Assembly: GCF_005405585.1 (NCBI RefSeq)
Contig: NZ_BJEQ01000003.1
Location: 124,001-188,000, forward strand
Origin: Agarivorans sp. Toyoura001
GTDB taxonomy: Bacteria > Pseudomonadota > Gammaproteobacteria > Enterobacterales > Celerinatantimonadaceae
DNA: 64,000 bases
Reading direction: 5' to 3'
This document shows positions 1 to 9,476 of the stretch, in pieces. Positions within the stretch are counted from its first letter, which is position 1. Every line of letters begins with the position of its first letter. Made by a program: the position numbers and the translations under genes. The notes beneath the pieces were generated by a model. It saw only the letters and a list, made by a program, of their open reading frames with translations, searched no databases and was not told the DNA's origin.

Positions 1-729
1 TCAATCGTTGAAAAAGCTGATGAAACTCAAGTTCTTAAGTATGTTGTTCACAACGTAGCTCACGCTTACGGTAAAACAGCGACTTTCATGCCTAAGCCAG
101 TTGTTGGTGATAACGGTAGCGGTATGCACGTTCACCAATCAATTTGGAAAGACGGCGAAAACTTGTTTGCTGGTGACCTATATGGTGGCCTATCTGAAAC
201 TGCATTGTTCTACATTGGCGGTATCATCAAACATGCTAAAGCGATTAACGCTTTTGCTAACGCATCTACCAACTCTTACAAGCGTTTGGTACCAGGTTTT
301 GAAGCGCCAGTTATGCTAGCTTACTCAGCACGTAACCGTTCTGCTTCTATCCGTATTCCAGTAGTACCTTCGCCTAAAGCTCGTCGTATCGAAGTACGTT
401 TCCCTGACCCAACAGCTAACCCATACTTAGCATTCTCTGCAATGTTGATGGCTGGCCTTGACGGGATCAAAAACAAAATCCACCCTGGCGATGCTATGGA
501 CAAGGATTTATACGACTTACCTGCAGAAGAAGCAGCTGAAATTCCACAAGTGGCAACCTCACTTGAAAATGCACTAGCTTGCCTAGATGCAGACCGTGAA
601 TTCTTAACTGCTGGCGGCGTATTCAGCAACGATTACATCGATTCTTACATCGCATTGAAATCAGCTGACGTTGAGCGCATCAACATGACAACTCACCCAG
701 TTGAGTTCGAATTGTACTACAGCGTATAA
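1..729 (+). CDS. glnA: Glutamine synthetase, 3' part (5' end outside window)
   Basis: The open frame enters from the left edge and ends at a TAA at 727-729, giving the last 242 residues of type I glutamine synthetase (full length is about 470). The enzyme makes glutamine from glutamate, ammonia and ATP in the cytoplasm. Visible family motifs are [12 protein letters not shown] (ATP/metal site), a run around [20 protein letters not shown] (glutamate-binding loop) and [10 protein letters not shown]. The C-terminus ELYYSV is typical of enterobacterial and vibrio GlnA. The adenylylation tyrosine region (near the ALDLYDLP-like stretch, here KDLYDLP) is present, so regulation by adenylylation is expected. 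It is followed by a strong terminator and then the DUF4124 and glnLG genes, the usual nitrogen-control neighbourhood. Confidence 0.97.
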   Translation, partial: SIVEKADETQVLKYVVHNVAHAYGKTATFMPKPVVGDNGSGMHVHQSIWKDGENLFAGDLYGGLSETALFYIGGIIKHAKAINAFANASTNSYKRLVPGFEAPVMLAYSARNRSASIRIPVVPSPKARRIEVRFPDPTANPYLAFSAMLMAGLDGIKNKIHPGDAMDKDLYDLPAEEAAEIPQVATSLENALACLDADREFLTAGGVFSNDYIDSYIALKSADVERINMTTHPVEFELYYSV

Positions 730-748
730 ACAAAACGTTACACAGCTT

Positions 749-777
749 AAAAAACCCGCTTTAAAGCGGGTTTTTTT
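749..777 (+). terminator. Rho-independent terminator after glnA
   Basis: The stem AAACCCGCTTT / AAAGCGGGTTT is perfectly paired and runs straight into a tract of seven T residues. It starts about 20 nt after the glnA stop codon and should separate most glnA transcription from the downstream genes. Confidence 0.93.
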
Positions 778-833
778 ATTGCTTTTCAATAGGTTTTTGC
801 CCACCGTTAGCAGGTTGAATGGAGGAATTATCA

Positions 834-1376
834 ATGAGCAAATGGTTTGCTATCATTTTTTTTATCAGTTTCGGACTAGTAAGTGTTCAAGCCGCCGACA
901 CTATTTACCAATGGGTAGATGAGAATGGCATCACCCACTTTTCAGATCGCCCCCAAGTTGGCGCTACCGAACTACAGGTAGACGTCGCTCCGCCAGCCAC
1001 CGATGGCCCCTTGGCAACTCCGCGTCCCCCCCTGAAAAAGAAACAAAAACCAATTAAGTATCAAGTACAAATTACCAGCCCAAGTCATGAACAAACCATT
1101 CGCGACAACGAAGGCAAAATTTCGATTACAGCAACCACTACGCCACTGCCGTTAAATAGCATGGGCTACAAGTTGGTGCTTGATGGTGTACCCCAAGGGC
1201 AAATCACTAAAATGGGGAGCTTTAACCTCACCAATATTGATCGTGGTGCCCATACTATTCATGTGCAGTTGGTTGATGAATCGGGCAAGGAAATTGCATC
1301 GTCTAAACCCATTACCGTATTTTTGCACCGCGCTAACGCATTTGGCGCTGGAGCAGCTGCAGCAGGGGGAGGCTAA
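834..1376 (+). CDS. DUF4124 domain periplasmic protein
   Basis: A 180-residue exported protein of unknown function. The start at 834 is chosen because GGAGG lies at 821-825, 8 nt upstream; an in-frame ATG at 819 has no such site. The N-terminus (MSKWFAIIFFISFGLVSVQA) is a signal peptide with cleavage expected after VQA. Residues about 21-50 (DTIYQWVDENGITHFSDRP) match the DUF4124 pattern, Y-x-W-x-D-x-x-G-x-x-x-F-S-D-x-P. A Pro/Lys-rich linker follows, then a beta-rich region that may be an Ig-like fold (PLNSMGYKLVLDG... HTIHVQLVDESGKEI). The C-terminus is Gly/Ala-rich. It lies between glnA and glnLG, which suggests co-inheritance with nitrogen regulation genes, but no role can be deduced. Confidence 0.88.
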   Translation: MSKWFAIIFFISFGLVSVQAADTIYQWVDENGITHFSDRPQVGATELQVDVAPPATDGPLATPRPPLKKKQKPIKYQVQITSPSHEQTIRDNEGKISITATTTPLPLNSMGYKLVLDGVPQGQITKMGSFNLTNIDRGAHTIHVQLVDESGKEIASSKPITVFLHRANAFGAGAAAAGGG

Positions 1377-1451
1377 CTAGCAACTCTCTGCCTTTTGAGG
1401 TTAAACTCAGTGCAGAAGCACCAACTTGGTGCGCCCATTCAGGAGAGAGTA

Positions 1452-2507
1452 GTGTTAGAGATCTCTGGCTTAGAACGTTTAGTATTGGAAAATCAAGTTA
1501 CCGCCATTGTGCTGCTTGATGCTGAGTTAAAAATTCAATATGTAAACGCTTCTGCCGAACAGTTACTCGGGCAAAGTGCCAAGCGGCTTATTGACGAGCC
1601 GCTTGCCATGCAGGTTAAACACAGTTCTCTAGACCTAAGCAAGCTTGGCAGTGTATGTAGCTCAGGGCAGAGCTTTACCGATAACGAAGTGACCTTAGTA
1701 TTTGATAGCCACCATGCTTTAGTCGAGCTCTCGGCCACGCGCATTAATAGTCAACAATACAACTTGTTGATGTTAGAAATGCGCGCCATTGGTCAACAGA
1801 AGAAAATTTCCCAAGAGTTATACCAACACGCCCAGCAACAAGCCGCAAAAGAATTAGTTCGCGGCTTAGCTCATGAAATCAAAAACCCATTAGGCGGACT
1901 GCGCGGCGCTGCACAGTTGCTTGAGAAAGAGCTAGTGAATCCAGAACTCAAAGAATTCACCGGCATTATTATTGAGCAAGCCGATCGGCTGCGAAAACTG
2001 GTCGATCGCTTGTTAGGGCCACAGCGCCCAGGCTTACATGAGCTACACAACGTGCACTCGGTACTCGAAAAAGTCCGCCAGTTGGTCAAACTTGATTTGC
2101 CTTCAGGGATAAGCGTTGAGCGAGACTACGATCCAAGCATTCCAGATTTTGAAATGGATCACGAGCAACTCTTACAAGCCTTTCTCAATATTGTACAAAA
2201 CGCTGTGCAAGCACTGGGCGAAAGTGGTGGCAAGATAGACATAGTTACCCGCACCGCCCATCAAGCGACCATTGCCGGGCAGCGTTTTAAGCTGGCCGCA
2301 GAAATCAAAATTATAGATAACGGCCCGGGGATACCTACTGAGCTACTCGATACTCTGTTTTACCCAATGGTAACCGGGCGTGAAGGCGGTACAGGTTTAG
2401 GTTTATCAATCGCGCAGAATTTAATAAATCAGCATAAAGGGAAGATTGAATGCGCCAGCTGGCCCGGACATACCGAGTTCACCATTCACCTTCCACTACG
2501 ACGTTAA
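1452..2507 (+). CDS. glnL: Nitrogen regulation sensor histidine kinase NtrB
   Basis: NtrB (GlnL) phosphorylates and dephosphorylates NtrC under control of PII. The frame is open from a TTG at 1395, but a GTG at 1452 is preceded by AGGAG at 1441-1445 and gives 351 residues, very close to the 349 of E. coli GlnL, so I take that start. In order there are an N-terminal PAS domain, the H-box VRGLAHEIKNPLGGLRG with the phosphorylated His, an N-box around NIVQNAVQALGE, and G-boxes DNGPGIP and GGTGLGLSIAQNL. There is no membrane segment, so it is a soluble cytoplasmic kinase. It is followed 12 nt later by glnG, an operon arrangement. Confidence 0.95.
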   Translation: MLEISGLERLVLENQVTAIVLLDAELKIQYVNASAEQLLGQSAKRLIDEPLAMQVKHSSLDLSKLGSVCSSGQSFTDNEVTLVFDSHHALVELSATRINSQQYNLLMLEMRAIGQQKKISQELYQHAQQQAAKELVRGLAHEIKNPLGGLRGAAQLLEKELVNPELKEFTGIIIEQADRLRKLVDRLLGPQRPGLHELHNVHSVLEKVRQLVKLDLPSGISVERDYDPSIPDFEMDHEQLLQAFLNIVQNAVQALGESGGKIDIVTRTAHQATIAGQRFKLAAEIKIIDNGPGIPTELLDTLFYPMVTGREGGTGLGLSIAQNLINQHKGKIECASWPGHTEFTIHLPLRR

Positions 2508-2519
2508 GGATGTACTAAC

Positions 2520-3929
2520 ATGGCAGCAACTATATGGGTCGTTGACGACGACAGCTCTATTCGGTGGGTGTTAGAAAAAGCGTTAAAAACGGCAGGCTAT
2601 GATTGCCTAAGCTTTGCTGACGGCGAAATGATGCTGCAGCAATTAGACTATGAACAACCTGACGTAGTCATTTCAGATATTCGTATGCCAGGCATGGACG
2701 GATTGAGCCTATTGGAGAAAATCCAAAGCCACTTCCCAGAAATGCCAGTGATTATCATGACCGCCCATTCGGATTTGGATAGCGCGGTAAATGCCTACCA
2801 ACGTGGTGCATTTGAATACTTGCCAAAACCCTTTGATATTGACGAAGCGGTTTCGTTAACCGAGCGTGCGGTGACGGTTTCCAGAGAACAAAAAGGCAGC
2901 AAAGCAAATAACAAACCTAGCTCTCCAGCGCCCGAAATTATTGGTGAAGCACCCGCTATGCAAGAGGTATTTCGAGCGATTGGTCGTTTATCGCGTTCCA
3001 GTATCTCAGTGCTTATTAATGGCCAATCGGGTACTGGTAAAGAACTTGTTGCGCATGCCCTGCATAAACATAGCCCACGCGCCAGCGGCAGCTTTATTGC
3101 GCTTAACATGGCAGCCATTCCAAAGGACTTGATTGAATCTGAGTTGTTTGGCCACGAGAAAGGTGCATTTACCGGCGCCAACAATATTCGCCACGGTCGC
3201 TTTGAACAAGCTAACGGCGGAACCCTATTTCTTGATGAAATTGGTGACATGCCCTTAGACATTCAAACCCGTTTATTACGGGTATTAGCAGACGGGCAGT
3301 TTTACCGCGTTGGCGGTCATTCTCCAGTACAGGTGGATGTAAGAATCATTGCAGCTACTCACCAGAACTTAGAGAAAAAAGTGGCTGAAGGTGATTTCCG
3401 AGAAGATTTATTTCACCGCTTAAACGTGATTCGTATTCATTTACCTTCATTGTGTGAGCGCCGTGAAGACATTCCCGCATTAGGCAAACACTTTTTAGAA
3501 ATTGCCGCCAAAGAGCTGAATGTAGAAAGTAAACTGCTACACAAAGACACTCAGCGCTTTATGATGCAACTGGCTTGGCCAGGTAATGTAAGGCAGCTAG
3601 AAAACGTTTGTCGCTGGTTAACCGTAATGGCTAGTGGTCAGGAAGTATTACCAGCAGACTTACCGCCAGAGTTAAGCCAACCAGTTATTACCGAGCAAGG
3701 GGAAAGTGCCGATACTAACTGGCGCTCACTACTTAAAAGTTGGGTGTCTCAGCAATTGGTATCTGGGCAAATAGATATATTAGGTGAAGCCATGCCAGAC
3801 TTTGAACGCATTATGCTTACCACAGCACTTGAGCATACTCATGGCCACAAGCAAGAAGCCGCTCGATTATTAGGCTGGGGCCGAAACACCCTAACTCGCA
3901 AGTTAAAAGAGCTAGATGTAGAAGCTTAA
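2520..3929 (+). CDS. glnG: Nitrogen regulation response regulator NtrC (sigma-54 activator)
   Basis: A 469-residue NtrC, the usual length. The receiver domain (1-120) carries the phospho-acceptor Asp53 in ISDIRMPG. The central AAA+ domain has the Walker A motif GQSGTGKE, the sigma-54 contact loop GAFTGA (in ESELFGHEKGAFTGA) and Walker B GGTLFLDEIGD. The C-terminus holds a Fis-type helix-turn-helix (QEAARLLGWGRNTLTRKLKEL). It activates sigma-54 promoters of nitrogen-assimilation genes such as glnA when phosphorylated by NtrB, encoded just upstream. All key motifs are intact. Confidence 0.97.
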   Translation: MAATIWVVDDDSSIRWVLEKALKTAGYDCLSFADGEMMLQQLDYEQPDVVISDIRMPGMDGLSLLEKIQSHFPEMPVIIMTAHSDLDSAVNAYQRGAFEYLPKPFDIDEAVSLTERAVTVSREQKGSKANNKPSSPAPEIIGEAPAMQEVFRAIGRLSRSSISVLINGQSGTGKELVAHALHKHSPRASGSFIALNMAAIPKDLIESELFGHEKGAFTGANNIRHGRFEQANGGTLFLDEIGDMPLDIQTRLLRVLADGQFYRVGGHSPVQVDVRIIAATHQNLEKKVAEGDFREDLFHRLNVIRIHLPSLCERREDIPALGKHFLEIAAKELNVESKLLHKDTQRFMMQLAWPGNVRQLENVCRWLTVMASGQEVLPADLPPELSQPVITEQGESADTNWRSLLKSWVSQQLVSGQIDILGEAMPDFERIMLTTALEHTHGHKQEAARLLGWGRNTLTRKLKELDVEA

Positions 3930-3946
3930 GTAGCAGCATGCCGAAT

Positions 3947-3973
3947 AAAGCTTAACCGCCTTGGTTAAGCTTT
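3947..3973. terminator. Hairpin terminator downstream of glnG
   Basis: A perfect 11-bp inverted repeat AAAGCTTAACC / GGTTAAGCTTT with a 5-nt loop begins 18 nt after the glnG stop. Its A- and T-rich ends could let it act in both directions between glnG and the convergent gene at 4022-4435. The T tract is short. Confidence 0.65.
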
Positions 3974-4021
3974 ACTCAAAAATAAGCGAATAGAAAAAAT
4001 CATAAGTGACTTTGCCACCAC

Positions 4022-4435
4022 TTAGGCAACGATTGTGGCTTGCCCTACCGTAAAGCCATTTTCAGCTAAAAACTCAAAACCTTCTGCTGCTGATGAAAAA
4101 TTGCGATTAATATGATCTTCTGGCTGCTGCCCTATCATCCTTTGCAGTTGATAGTCTTTTAAAGTGTTTTTTTTGTAGATACGTACCGAATGAGTCATAT
4201 TTCGCATTATCGCCCATTCCAGCATCTCATGGATTAATGGTTCAACTTCTGGAACGGCCAAGGTCCATTCATCAAAGTAAACGAAGTGAGCCCAATTGTC
4301 ATGGCACAAGCCATTAGCGTAGGATTTATAGTCCTTAATAAATGCCTCAGCAGTCTTCACGTCCCAAGAGCCAATAATACTGATAATCATCACTTGTTGG
4401 TCTGTTCGTAAAGTATAAAAGTTATCTATTATCAC
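4022..4435 (-). CDS. Hypothetical protein, STAS/SpoIIAA-like fold possible
   Basis: A 137-residue soluble protein starting at GTG, with no signal peptide or membrane segment. The run of beta strands and helices (QVMIISIIGSWDVKTAEAF, then WAHFVYFDEWTLAVPEVEPLIHEML) resembles small STAS or SpoIIAA-like proteins that bear a strand-helix-strand layout, but I see no diagnostic motif and do not assign a function. It is transcribed towards glnG and is separated from the zinc-finger gene upstream by about 90 nt. A later in-frame ATG (MIISIIGSW) is a less likely start because it would cut the first strand. Confidence 0.6.
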   Translation of the reverse strand: MIIDNFYTLRTDQQVMIISIIGSWDVKTAEAFIKDYKSYANGLCHDNWAHFVYFDEWTLAVPEVEPLIHEMLEWAIMRNMTHSVRIYKKNTLKDYQLQRMIGQQPEDHINRNFSSAAEGFEFLAENGFTVGQATIVA

Positions 4436-4527
4436 TTTAGTTTTCTACCTGCTCAATCGAAGCTTCTTCGATTATAGGCAACTTATCTCTATTTAGAGCT
4501 ATTTCCTAAAGTTCAGAACACTAAAAC

Positions 4528-5106
4528 TTATAACTCAACTAGAGGTGCGCTTTTGTAAGAACAAGACTTTTGCGGGCACACTTCCCGTTTTCCTGCTGCA
4601 GTTTTCTTCAGTACTAATAACTTCCAACCACAATCAGGGCAAGGCTTAGCGATGGGCTGATCATTTACTGCATATGAACATTTGGGATAGGCGTTACAGG
4701 CATAAAAGGTTTTACCAAAACGTGATTGGCGAGAAGCTAACTTACCTTTGTTGCAAGAGGGACAAGTAATCTCGGGGGCGCTTTCTGCTTGCGGTTGTGC
4801 TGACTCAATGTGCTGACAACTTGGAAACGCGCTACAACCAATAAACATACCGTAACGCCCTTGGCGTAGCATCAGCTCCTCACCACATTTAGGGCATTCA
4901 GTTCCAGGCAGTATTTTCTCTAGCGAATGATCTTGTTGGTGCAACGCTCGACTGTAGTCACAACTTGGATATTGGCTACACCCTAGGAAGGGGCCCGATT
5001 TGCTATTGCGATGTTGCAGCTCGCCACCACATTTGGGGCAAACATCGTATTCTTTTTCTAAGGCGTGTTCGTGTGCGGAAAATAATTTAGGGTCAATCTT
5101 AGACAT
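4528..5106 (-). CDS. Topoisomerase-type C4 zinc-finger protein (YrdD-like)
   Basis: A 192-residue protein made almost wholly of zinc fingers of the type found at the C-terminus of DNA topoisomerase I. Four Cys4 units are visible: CPKCGG...GCSQYPSCDYS, CPKCGE...GCSAFPSCQH, CPSCNK...ACNAYPKCSY and CPDCGW...CPQKSCSY. E. coli YrdD has the same unit type in fewer copies. The start MSKIDPKLF is chosen over an upstream in-frame ATG because GAGGTG lies 6 nt before it. It sits downstream of dprA and smg on the same strand, the conserved smg-yrdD arrangement near dprA. Single-stranded nucleic-acid binding is likely by family; the partner is unknown. Confidence 0.85.
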   Translation of the reverse strand: MSKIDPKLFSAHEHALEKEYDVCPKCGGELQHRNSKSGPFLGCSQYPSCDYSRALHQQDHSLEKILPGTECPKCGEELMLRQGRYGMFIGCSAFPSCQHIESAQPQAESAPEITCPSCNKGKLASRQSRFGKTFYACNAYPKCSYAVNDQPIAKPCPDCGWKLLVLKKTAAGKREVCPQKSCSYKSAPLVEL

Positions 5107-5205
5107 GCTTACACCTCGTTGAACTTTGCTAAGCATAACAAAATAGCGCCAATAGGCTATTGATTCGACGCAAGCAAAGCTCTATCGAGATGATAAGTTG
5201 GCGTA

Positions 5206-5225
5206 ACACCGCTTGGCAGCGGTGT
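5206..5225 (-). terminator. Hairpin between smg and the zinc-finger gene
   Basis: A perfect 8-bp stem ACACCGCT / AGCGGTGT with loop TGGC lies 10 nt past the smg stop. No T tract follows on the minus strand, so termination is uncertain; it may instead be an RNA-processing or stability hairpin. Confidence 0.4.
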
Positions 5226-5234
5226 ACTTAAGCC

Positions 5235-5708
5235 CTAATGCAGTGGACCATCACCCAAATCGAATAATAGTTCTTCCATTTGTTGATAAGCCGATTCACT
5301 ACCTGGAACATTAAACAGCACCATTAAAATGATCCATTTTAAATCTTCCAGTTCAAGTTCTGGCCCATCTAGCTCCATCACTCGGTCAATTACCATTTCA
5401 CGTGTTTCTGCATTGAGTACTTTCATTTGTTCAAGGAACAACAAAAAGCCTCGGCAAGACACGTCTAATTTAGCAATTTCAGGTGTGGTATACACCCTTA
5501 ATGAGGGAATCTCAGAAGGATTTAAATAAGGCTGCTTATCGCTATCTTGCAGGGCTGCAAGTTGCTCCAACCAATCCAATGCCTTATAGATTTCTTCTTT
5601 ATGAAACCCTGCGCGACTGAGCTCTTCTGTGAGCTCATCGTGATCCATCAACAGCTCTACATCACTATGAATGTAAGTTTCGAATAGATACATGAGGATA
5701 TCAAACAT
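5235..5708 (-). CDS. smg: Smg family protein (DUF494)
   Basis: A 157-residue acidic cytoplasmic protein that matches the Smg/DUF494 family from its opening [15 protein letters not shown] to [11 protein letters not shown] and the C-terminal [28 protein letters not shown]. Length is that of E. coli Smg (157). The function is unknown; the gene is widely conserved next to dprA in gammaproteobacteria. It starts 2 nt after the dprA stop, so it is translated from the same transcript. Confidence 0.95.
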   Translation of the reverse strand: MFDILMYLFETYIHSDVELLMDHDELTEELSRAGFHKEEIYKALDWLEQLAALQDSDKQPYLNPSEIPSLRVYTTPEIAKLDVSCRGFLLFLEQMKVLNAETREMVIDRVMELDGPELELEDLKWIILMVLFNVPGSESAYQQMEELLFDLGDGPLH

Positions 5709-5710
5709 AG

Positions 5711-6814
5711 TTAGTTCCTCCTCAGCTTGACGTAACCACCTGGCACAACGGCCACAACACCCAATATCTCAAGCTCAGTTAACTGAGCGAGTACAGCATC
5801 AACAGGTTGTTGAGTGCTTAAGACGAGTTCATCAATTGACGTCGTCTCATAAGATACGTTATCCAACAATTGACGATAAGGCAAATCTTGTTCCTGCATA
5901 TTTTGCTCCACCGCGGGTAAAGCCAAGGAGCTTTGACCGCCAAATCCGTCTAGCTCTTCCATTATATCGACCGGAGAAGTGACCAATTTAGCTCCTTGCT
6001 GAATCAAATGGTGGCAGCCTGCGTGTAAAGGGTCGTCTATTGAACCCGGTACCGCGAACACATCGCGGCCCTGCTCCGCCGCGTAATTAGCCGTTAACAG
6101 CGAACCACTCGGCAAGCCAGCTTGCACCACCAACACGGCTTGGCTTAAACCGCTAATAATTCGATTACGACGAGGGAAGTGATTGGCTTTAGCCGCTGTA
6201 CCAGGCCAAAACTCGCTCACTATAGCGCCTTGCTGCACAATCTCGTGAGCTAGCTGCTGGTGTCGCTTAGGGTAAACCCTGTCTAGTCCTGTAGCCACCA
6301 CGGCAATGGTAGCGTCTGCCCTAGCCAATAGCGCACCTTTATGCGCGGCAGCATCAATGCCTAAGGCCATTCCACTGGTAATAGTTAATCCTTGCTGAGC
6401 CAACTGCTGGGCAAAATCTTTTGCATGATTAAGCCCCGATATACCTGCATGACGGCTTCCCACCATCGCCAATTGAGGTTTAGCTAAAAGCGCTGGATTA
6501 CCACGCACAAACAGTAAAAGCGGTGGGCGCTGAATATTGCGTAAACACTCTGGATATAAGGCATCAAAACAGCCAATAAGGTGGCAATCGCTTTGTTCTA
6601 ACCACGCTAGCGCTAAGTTAATACGAGCTTGATTGGGTTGACGGAGGGCAGAAATTTGTTGCGGGCTAAATTGCCAAGCTTGTAACTGAGTTTCATCAGC
6701 ACTCAGCAGTTGGTCAACGGAGCAATGAGATAAAGCTGCTTGCAGGCGCTGCACCGAAAACCTCGGCACACCTGCAAGCAGTAGATATTGAACTACCGAT
6801 AAACTCGGTAGCAA
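5711..6814 (-). CDS. dprA: DNA-processing protein DprA
   Basis: A 367-residue DprA, which loads RecA on incoming single-stranded DNA during transformation. The Rossmann-like core shows [39 protein letters not shown] and [24 protein letters not shown]-terminal winged-helix DML1-like domain follows ([27 protein letters not shown]). The start is TTG at 6814: it immediately follows the in-frame stop of the LysM gene, so no upstream start in this frame is possible, and GGAG sits about 10 nt before. The tight TAG-TTG junction implies coupling with the LysM gene. Presence suggests potential for natural competence. Confidence 0.95.
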   Translation of the reverse strand: MLPSLSVVQYLLLAGVPRFSVQRLQAALSHCSVDQLLSADETQLQAWQFSPQQISALRQPNQARINLALAWLEQSDCHLIGCFDALYPECLRNIQRPPLLLFVRGNPALLAKPQLAMVGSRHAGISGLNHAKDFAQQLAQQGLTITSGMALGIDAAAHKGALLARADATIAVVATGLDRVYPKRHQQLAHEIVQQGAIVSEFWPGTAAKANHFPRRNRIISGLSQAVLVVQAGLPSGSLLTANYAAEQGRDVFAVPGSIDDPLHAGCHHLIQQGAKLVTSPVDIMEELDGFGGQSSLALPAVEQNMQEQDLPYRQLLDNVSYETTSIDELVLSTQQPVDAVLAQLTELEILGVVAVVPGGYVKLRRN

Positions 6815-7891
6815 CTATAGGTTCTCCACCAAATAATTAGGACGAAGAATCACTTTGCTATCAGTAATAATGGCATAACTTAGTTTTTCATAAGACTTAA
6901 ATACCATCAGCTCGCCGACTTTTTCGTTTGGTAAGCTAACGCGCTGATCGTCATTATTAAATACTCGGTCAAAATGATTGGCCGTATCTTCATAAGATTT
7001 ACGCTTCACCTTATCAATCATTACCTTACCCGGTTGAGCCACGGCAAACATATCGCCCGGCGCCACGTTGTCACGAGTCCCTTTGTTAATAATCACTACG
7101 TCGTAGCGACTCATTACAGAGGTATCGGTTGCCGCAGAAATAATATAACCACTCTCTTCTATCTGCTTGTTGTTAGGAACAAAGTAAGCAGGTAGGCGAT
7201 CTTGGTCAGGCAGCTCCAACATGATGTCGCCTTGGTTAATCTCTTTTAGTACTTGAGTGACTTTAAACTGAGTAATGTTATCTTCATGTTTGCGTTCAGA
7301 TACACCAATACCGATAAAGGTAAGAATCTGGCCTAACTCTTCTTTCGTTTCCGGATCGCGGTATTTGTTACCAATACGGTAAATACCGTAATACTGACCA
7401 GGCTTAGTTTCTCCACGCGCATACATGGCACGGCCAATAGCAATACGTGATTGCGCATCATTGTCGCCGAGTACGTAAGGAGCACCTTTCAAGGTATCTT
7501 CATCAACAATATGATCATGTGTCAAAAAGGCACTAATTGAAGCCAGTGGTACCGTTGGAATCGGTGGGGCTTTTTCTTCGATACGCGCTTTTGGCGTAAC
7601 TTTAACAATGCGTTTGCGCACTAAACGTGGCTCGCCATTTTCATATACCAGCGATAAACGATCACCAGGATAGATTAAATGCGGGTTTTCTACCTGCGGG
7701 TTAAATTGCCATAAACGTGGCCACAACCAAGGAGAGTGTAGATACAAAGCAGAAATGTCCCACAAAGTATCACCTTTTTTTACAACGTAAACTTCGGGAA
7801 AATCCTCCTTTAATTTTAAAGTGTCAGCAATTGCGCCTCCAACTAACAACAACAAAGAGGCCCAAAGCCAAACTAATTTTTTCCCTTTCAT
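6815..7891 (-). CDS. LysM domain exported protein
   Basis: A 358-residue exported protein conserved upstream of dprA in this group of bacteria. The start MKGKKLVWLW is taken because GGGAG lies 5 nt upstream; the frame is open 10 codons further. Residues 1-22 form a signal peptide ending near GGAIADT. A single LysM domain follows at about 33-85 (YVVKKGDTLWDISALYL...NPQVENPHLIYPGDRLSL), expected to bind peptidoglycan. The remaining 270 residues are beta-rich and unassigned. It reads away from def, so promoters for both must lie in 7892-7992. Confidence 0.88.
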   Translation of the reverse strand: MKGKKLVWLWASLLLLVGGAIADTLKLKEDFPEVYVVKKGDTLWDISALYLHSPWLWPRLWQFNPQVENPHLIYPGDRLSLVYENGEPRLVRKRIVKVTPKARIEEKAPPIPTVPLASISAFLTHDHIVDEDTLKGAPYVLGDNDAQSRIAIGRAMYARGETKPGQYYGIYRIGNKYRDPETKEELGQILTFIGIGVSERKHEDNITQFKVTQVLKEINQGDIMLELPDQDRLPAYFVPNNKQIEESGYIISAATDTSVMSRYDVVIINKGTRDNVAPGDMFAVAQPGKVMIDKVKRKSYEDTANHFDRVFNNDDQRVSLPNEKVGELMVFKSYEKLSYAIITDSKVILRPNYLVENL

Positions 7892-7992
7892 AGTGTCTCC
7901 CAGCGACATCCCTATATCCAAAGCTGTTTTTTAGTCACATAAATGACTAGAATTACCACCAATCTACCAAAACCTAATTAAAGACAGAAGCT

Positions 7993-8493
7993 ATGGCTGT
8001 ACTCGAAGTATTGTGTTTTCCAGACGAGCGTTTGCGTACTATAGCGCAACCCGTTAATAATATTGATGATAATCTTAGAACTATAATCGAAAACATGTTT
8101 GAAACCATGTATCTAGAGGAAGGAGTTGGCCTAGCTGCGACACAGGTCAACATTCATCAGCAAATTGTTGTAATCGACGTCTCTGAGGAGCGAGATCAAC
8201 GACTTGCGCTAATAAACCCAGAAATTATTGAAGCCGACGGCGACGCGCTTAACGAAGAGGGATGTTTGTCTGTTCCTGAGTATCGCGCGCAAGTGCCTAG
8301 AGCCGAAAAAATCAAAGTGAAATCTTTGGATGTCGACGGCAATGAGCAAATTTTTGAAGCGGAAGGTTTACTGGCGATTTGTGTACAGCACGAACTCGAC
8401 CACCTAAAAGGTAAGTTGTTTATCGATTATTTGTCGCCGCTTAAACGCCAGCGGGTAAAAACTAAGCTAGAAAAACTTGCTCGCCGCAAGTAA
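7993..8493 (+). CDS. def: Peptide deformylase
   Basis: Removes the N-formyl group from nascent proteins. All three signature motifs are present: GVGLAATQ (44-51), EEGCLSVPE (88-96, with metal ligand Cys91) and HELDHLKG (133-140, with ligands His133 and His137 and catalytic Glu134). The 166-residue length fits type I bacterial enzymes. It opens the def-fmt-rsmB-trkA-trkH run on the plus strand. Confidence 0.97.
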   Translation: MAVLEVLCFPDERLRTIAQPVNNIDDNLRTIIENMFETMYLEEGVGLAATQVNIHQQIVVIDVSEERDQRLALINPEIIEADGDALNEEGCLSVPEYRAQVPRAEKIKVKSLDVDGNEQIFEAEGLLAICVQHELDHLKGKLFIDYLSPLKRQRVKTKLEKLARRK

Positions 8494-8519
8494 GCCTTAA
8501 CCAATTTGTGGAAAACAGC

Positions 8520-9476
8520 ATGACGCCATTGCGGATCATCTTTGCTGGCACGCCTGATTTTGCAGCGCGCCACCTTTCAGCCCTTATCAATAGTCAACAT
8601 CAAGTGATTGCGGCTTACACGCAGCCCGATCGCCCTGCAGGCCGAGGCAAGAAGCTGCAAGCCAGCCCGGTTAAGCAACTCGCCGAGCAACACAATATTG
8701 AAGTATTCCAACCAGAAAACTTCAAAAGTGAAGACGCTCAGCAACAATTAGCAGCACTGAACGCCGATTTAATGGTGGTAGTGGCTTATGGCTTATTGTT
8801 ACCGCAAGTCATCCTTGATACGCCCCGTTTGGGATGCATCAACGTACACGGCTCGTTACTGCCACGCTGGCGCGGGGCTGCGCCAATCCAGCGCGCAATT
8901 TGGGCTGGCGATAGCCACTCAGGTGTCACCATTATGCAAATGGACATTGGCTTAGACACTGGCGACATGTTGCTATTAGAGCAAATAGAGATAGCGAGCG
9001 ATGAAACCAGCGCCTCACTGTACGATAGGCTCGCTGAAGTAGGCCCACAATCTCTCATCAAAGCTGTAGATGGCATCGCCGAAGGCGAACTGACTGCAAC
9101 ACCACAAGATGATGCTCATGCTAACTACGCTAAAAAGCTGAGCAAAGCTGAAGCCTGTATTGATTGGCAACAAGATGCTGAGTTTATCGAACGTTGCATT
9201 CGAGCATTTAATCCATGGCCTGTGAGTTATTTCACCCTAGCTGAACAGAACATTAAAGTATGGCAAGCCAGTGTAGTAGCCGATGCTAGCCAACAGGTGC
9301 CGGGTACAATTATTAGCGCCAATAAACACGGCATTACCGTAGCCACCGGCAAAGACGCCTTGTGTTTAGAACAGATCCAGCTCCCAGGTAAAAAAGCGCT
9401 CTCTGCCGCTGACGTATTAAATTCGCGCAAAGAGTGGTTTGAAGTAGGTACTCAATTGGAGAGTGCAAATGGCTGA
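8520..9476 (+). CDS. fmt: Methionyl-tRNA formyltransferase
   Basis: Formylates initiator Met-tRNA using 10-formyltetrahydrofolate. The N-terminal domain shows [15 protein letters not shown] and the catalytic-region motif [15 protein letters not shown], followed by [17 protein letters not shown]. The C-terminal OB-like domain is complete, giving 318 residues. A GTG at 8508 is also in frame, but ATG at 8520 aligns with the usual start just before the first beta strand. It lies 26 nt after def and its end overlaps rsmB. Confidence 0.96.
   Translation: MTPLRIIFAGTPDFAARHLSALINSQHQVIAAYTQPDRPAGRGKKLQASPVKQLAEQHNIEVFQPENFKSEDAQQQLAALNADLMVVVAYGLLLPQVILDTPRLGCINVHGSLLPRWRGAAPIQRAIWAGDSHSGVTIMQMDIGLDTGDMLLLEQIEIASDETSASLYDRLAEVGPQSLIKAVDGIAEGELTATPQDDAHANYAKKLSKAEACIDWQQDAEFIERCIRAFNPWPVSYFTLAEQNIKVWQASVVADASQQVPGTIISANKHGITVATGKDALCLEQIQLPGKKALSAADVLNSRKEWFEVGTQLESANG

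Noticed and set aside
8508-8519. GTG start four codons upstream of fmt ATG
   Set aside because: No ribosome site and extra residues not found in the family; ATG at 8520 preferred.
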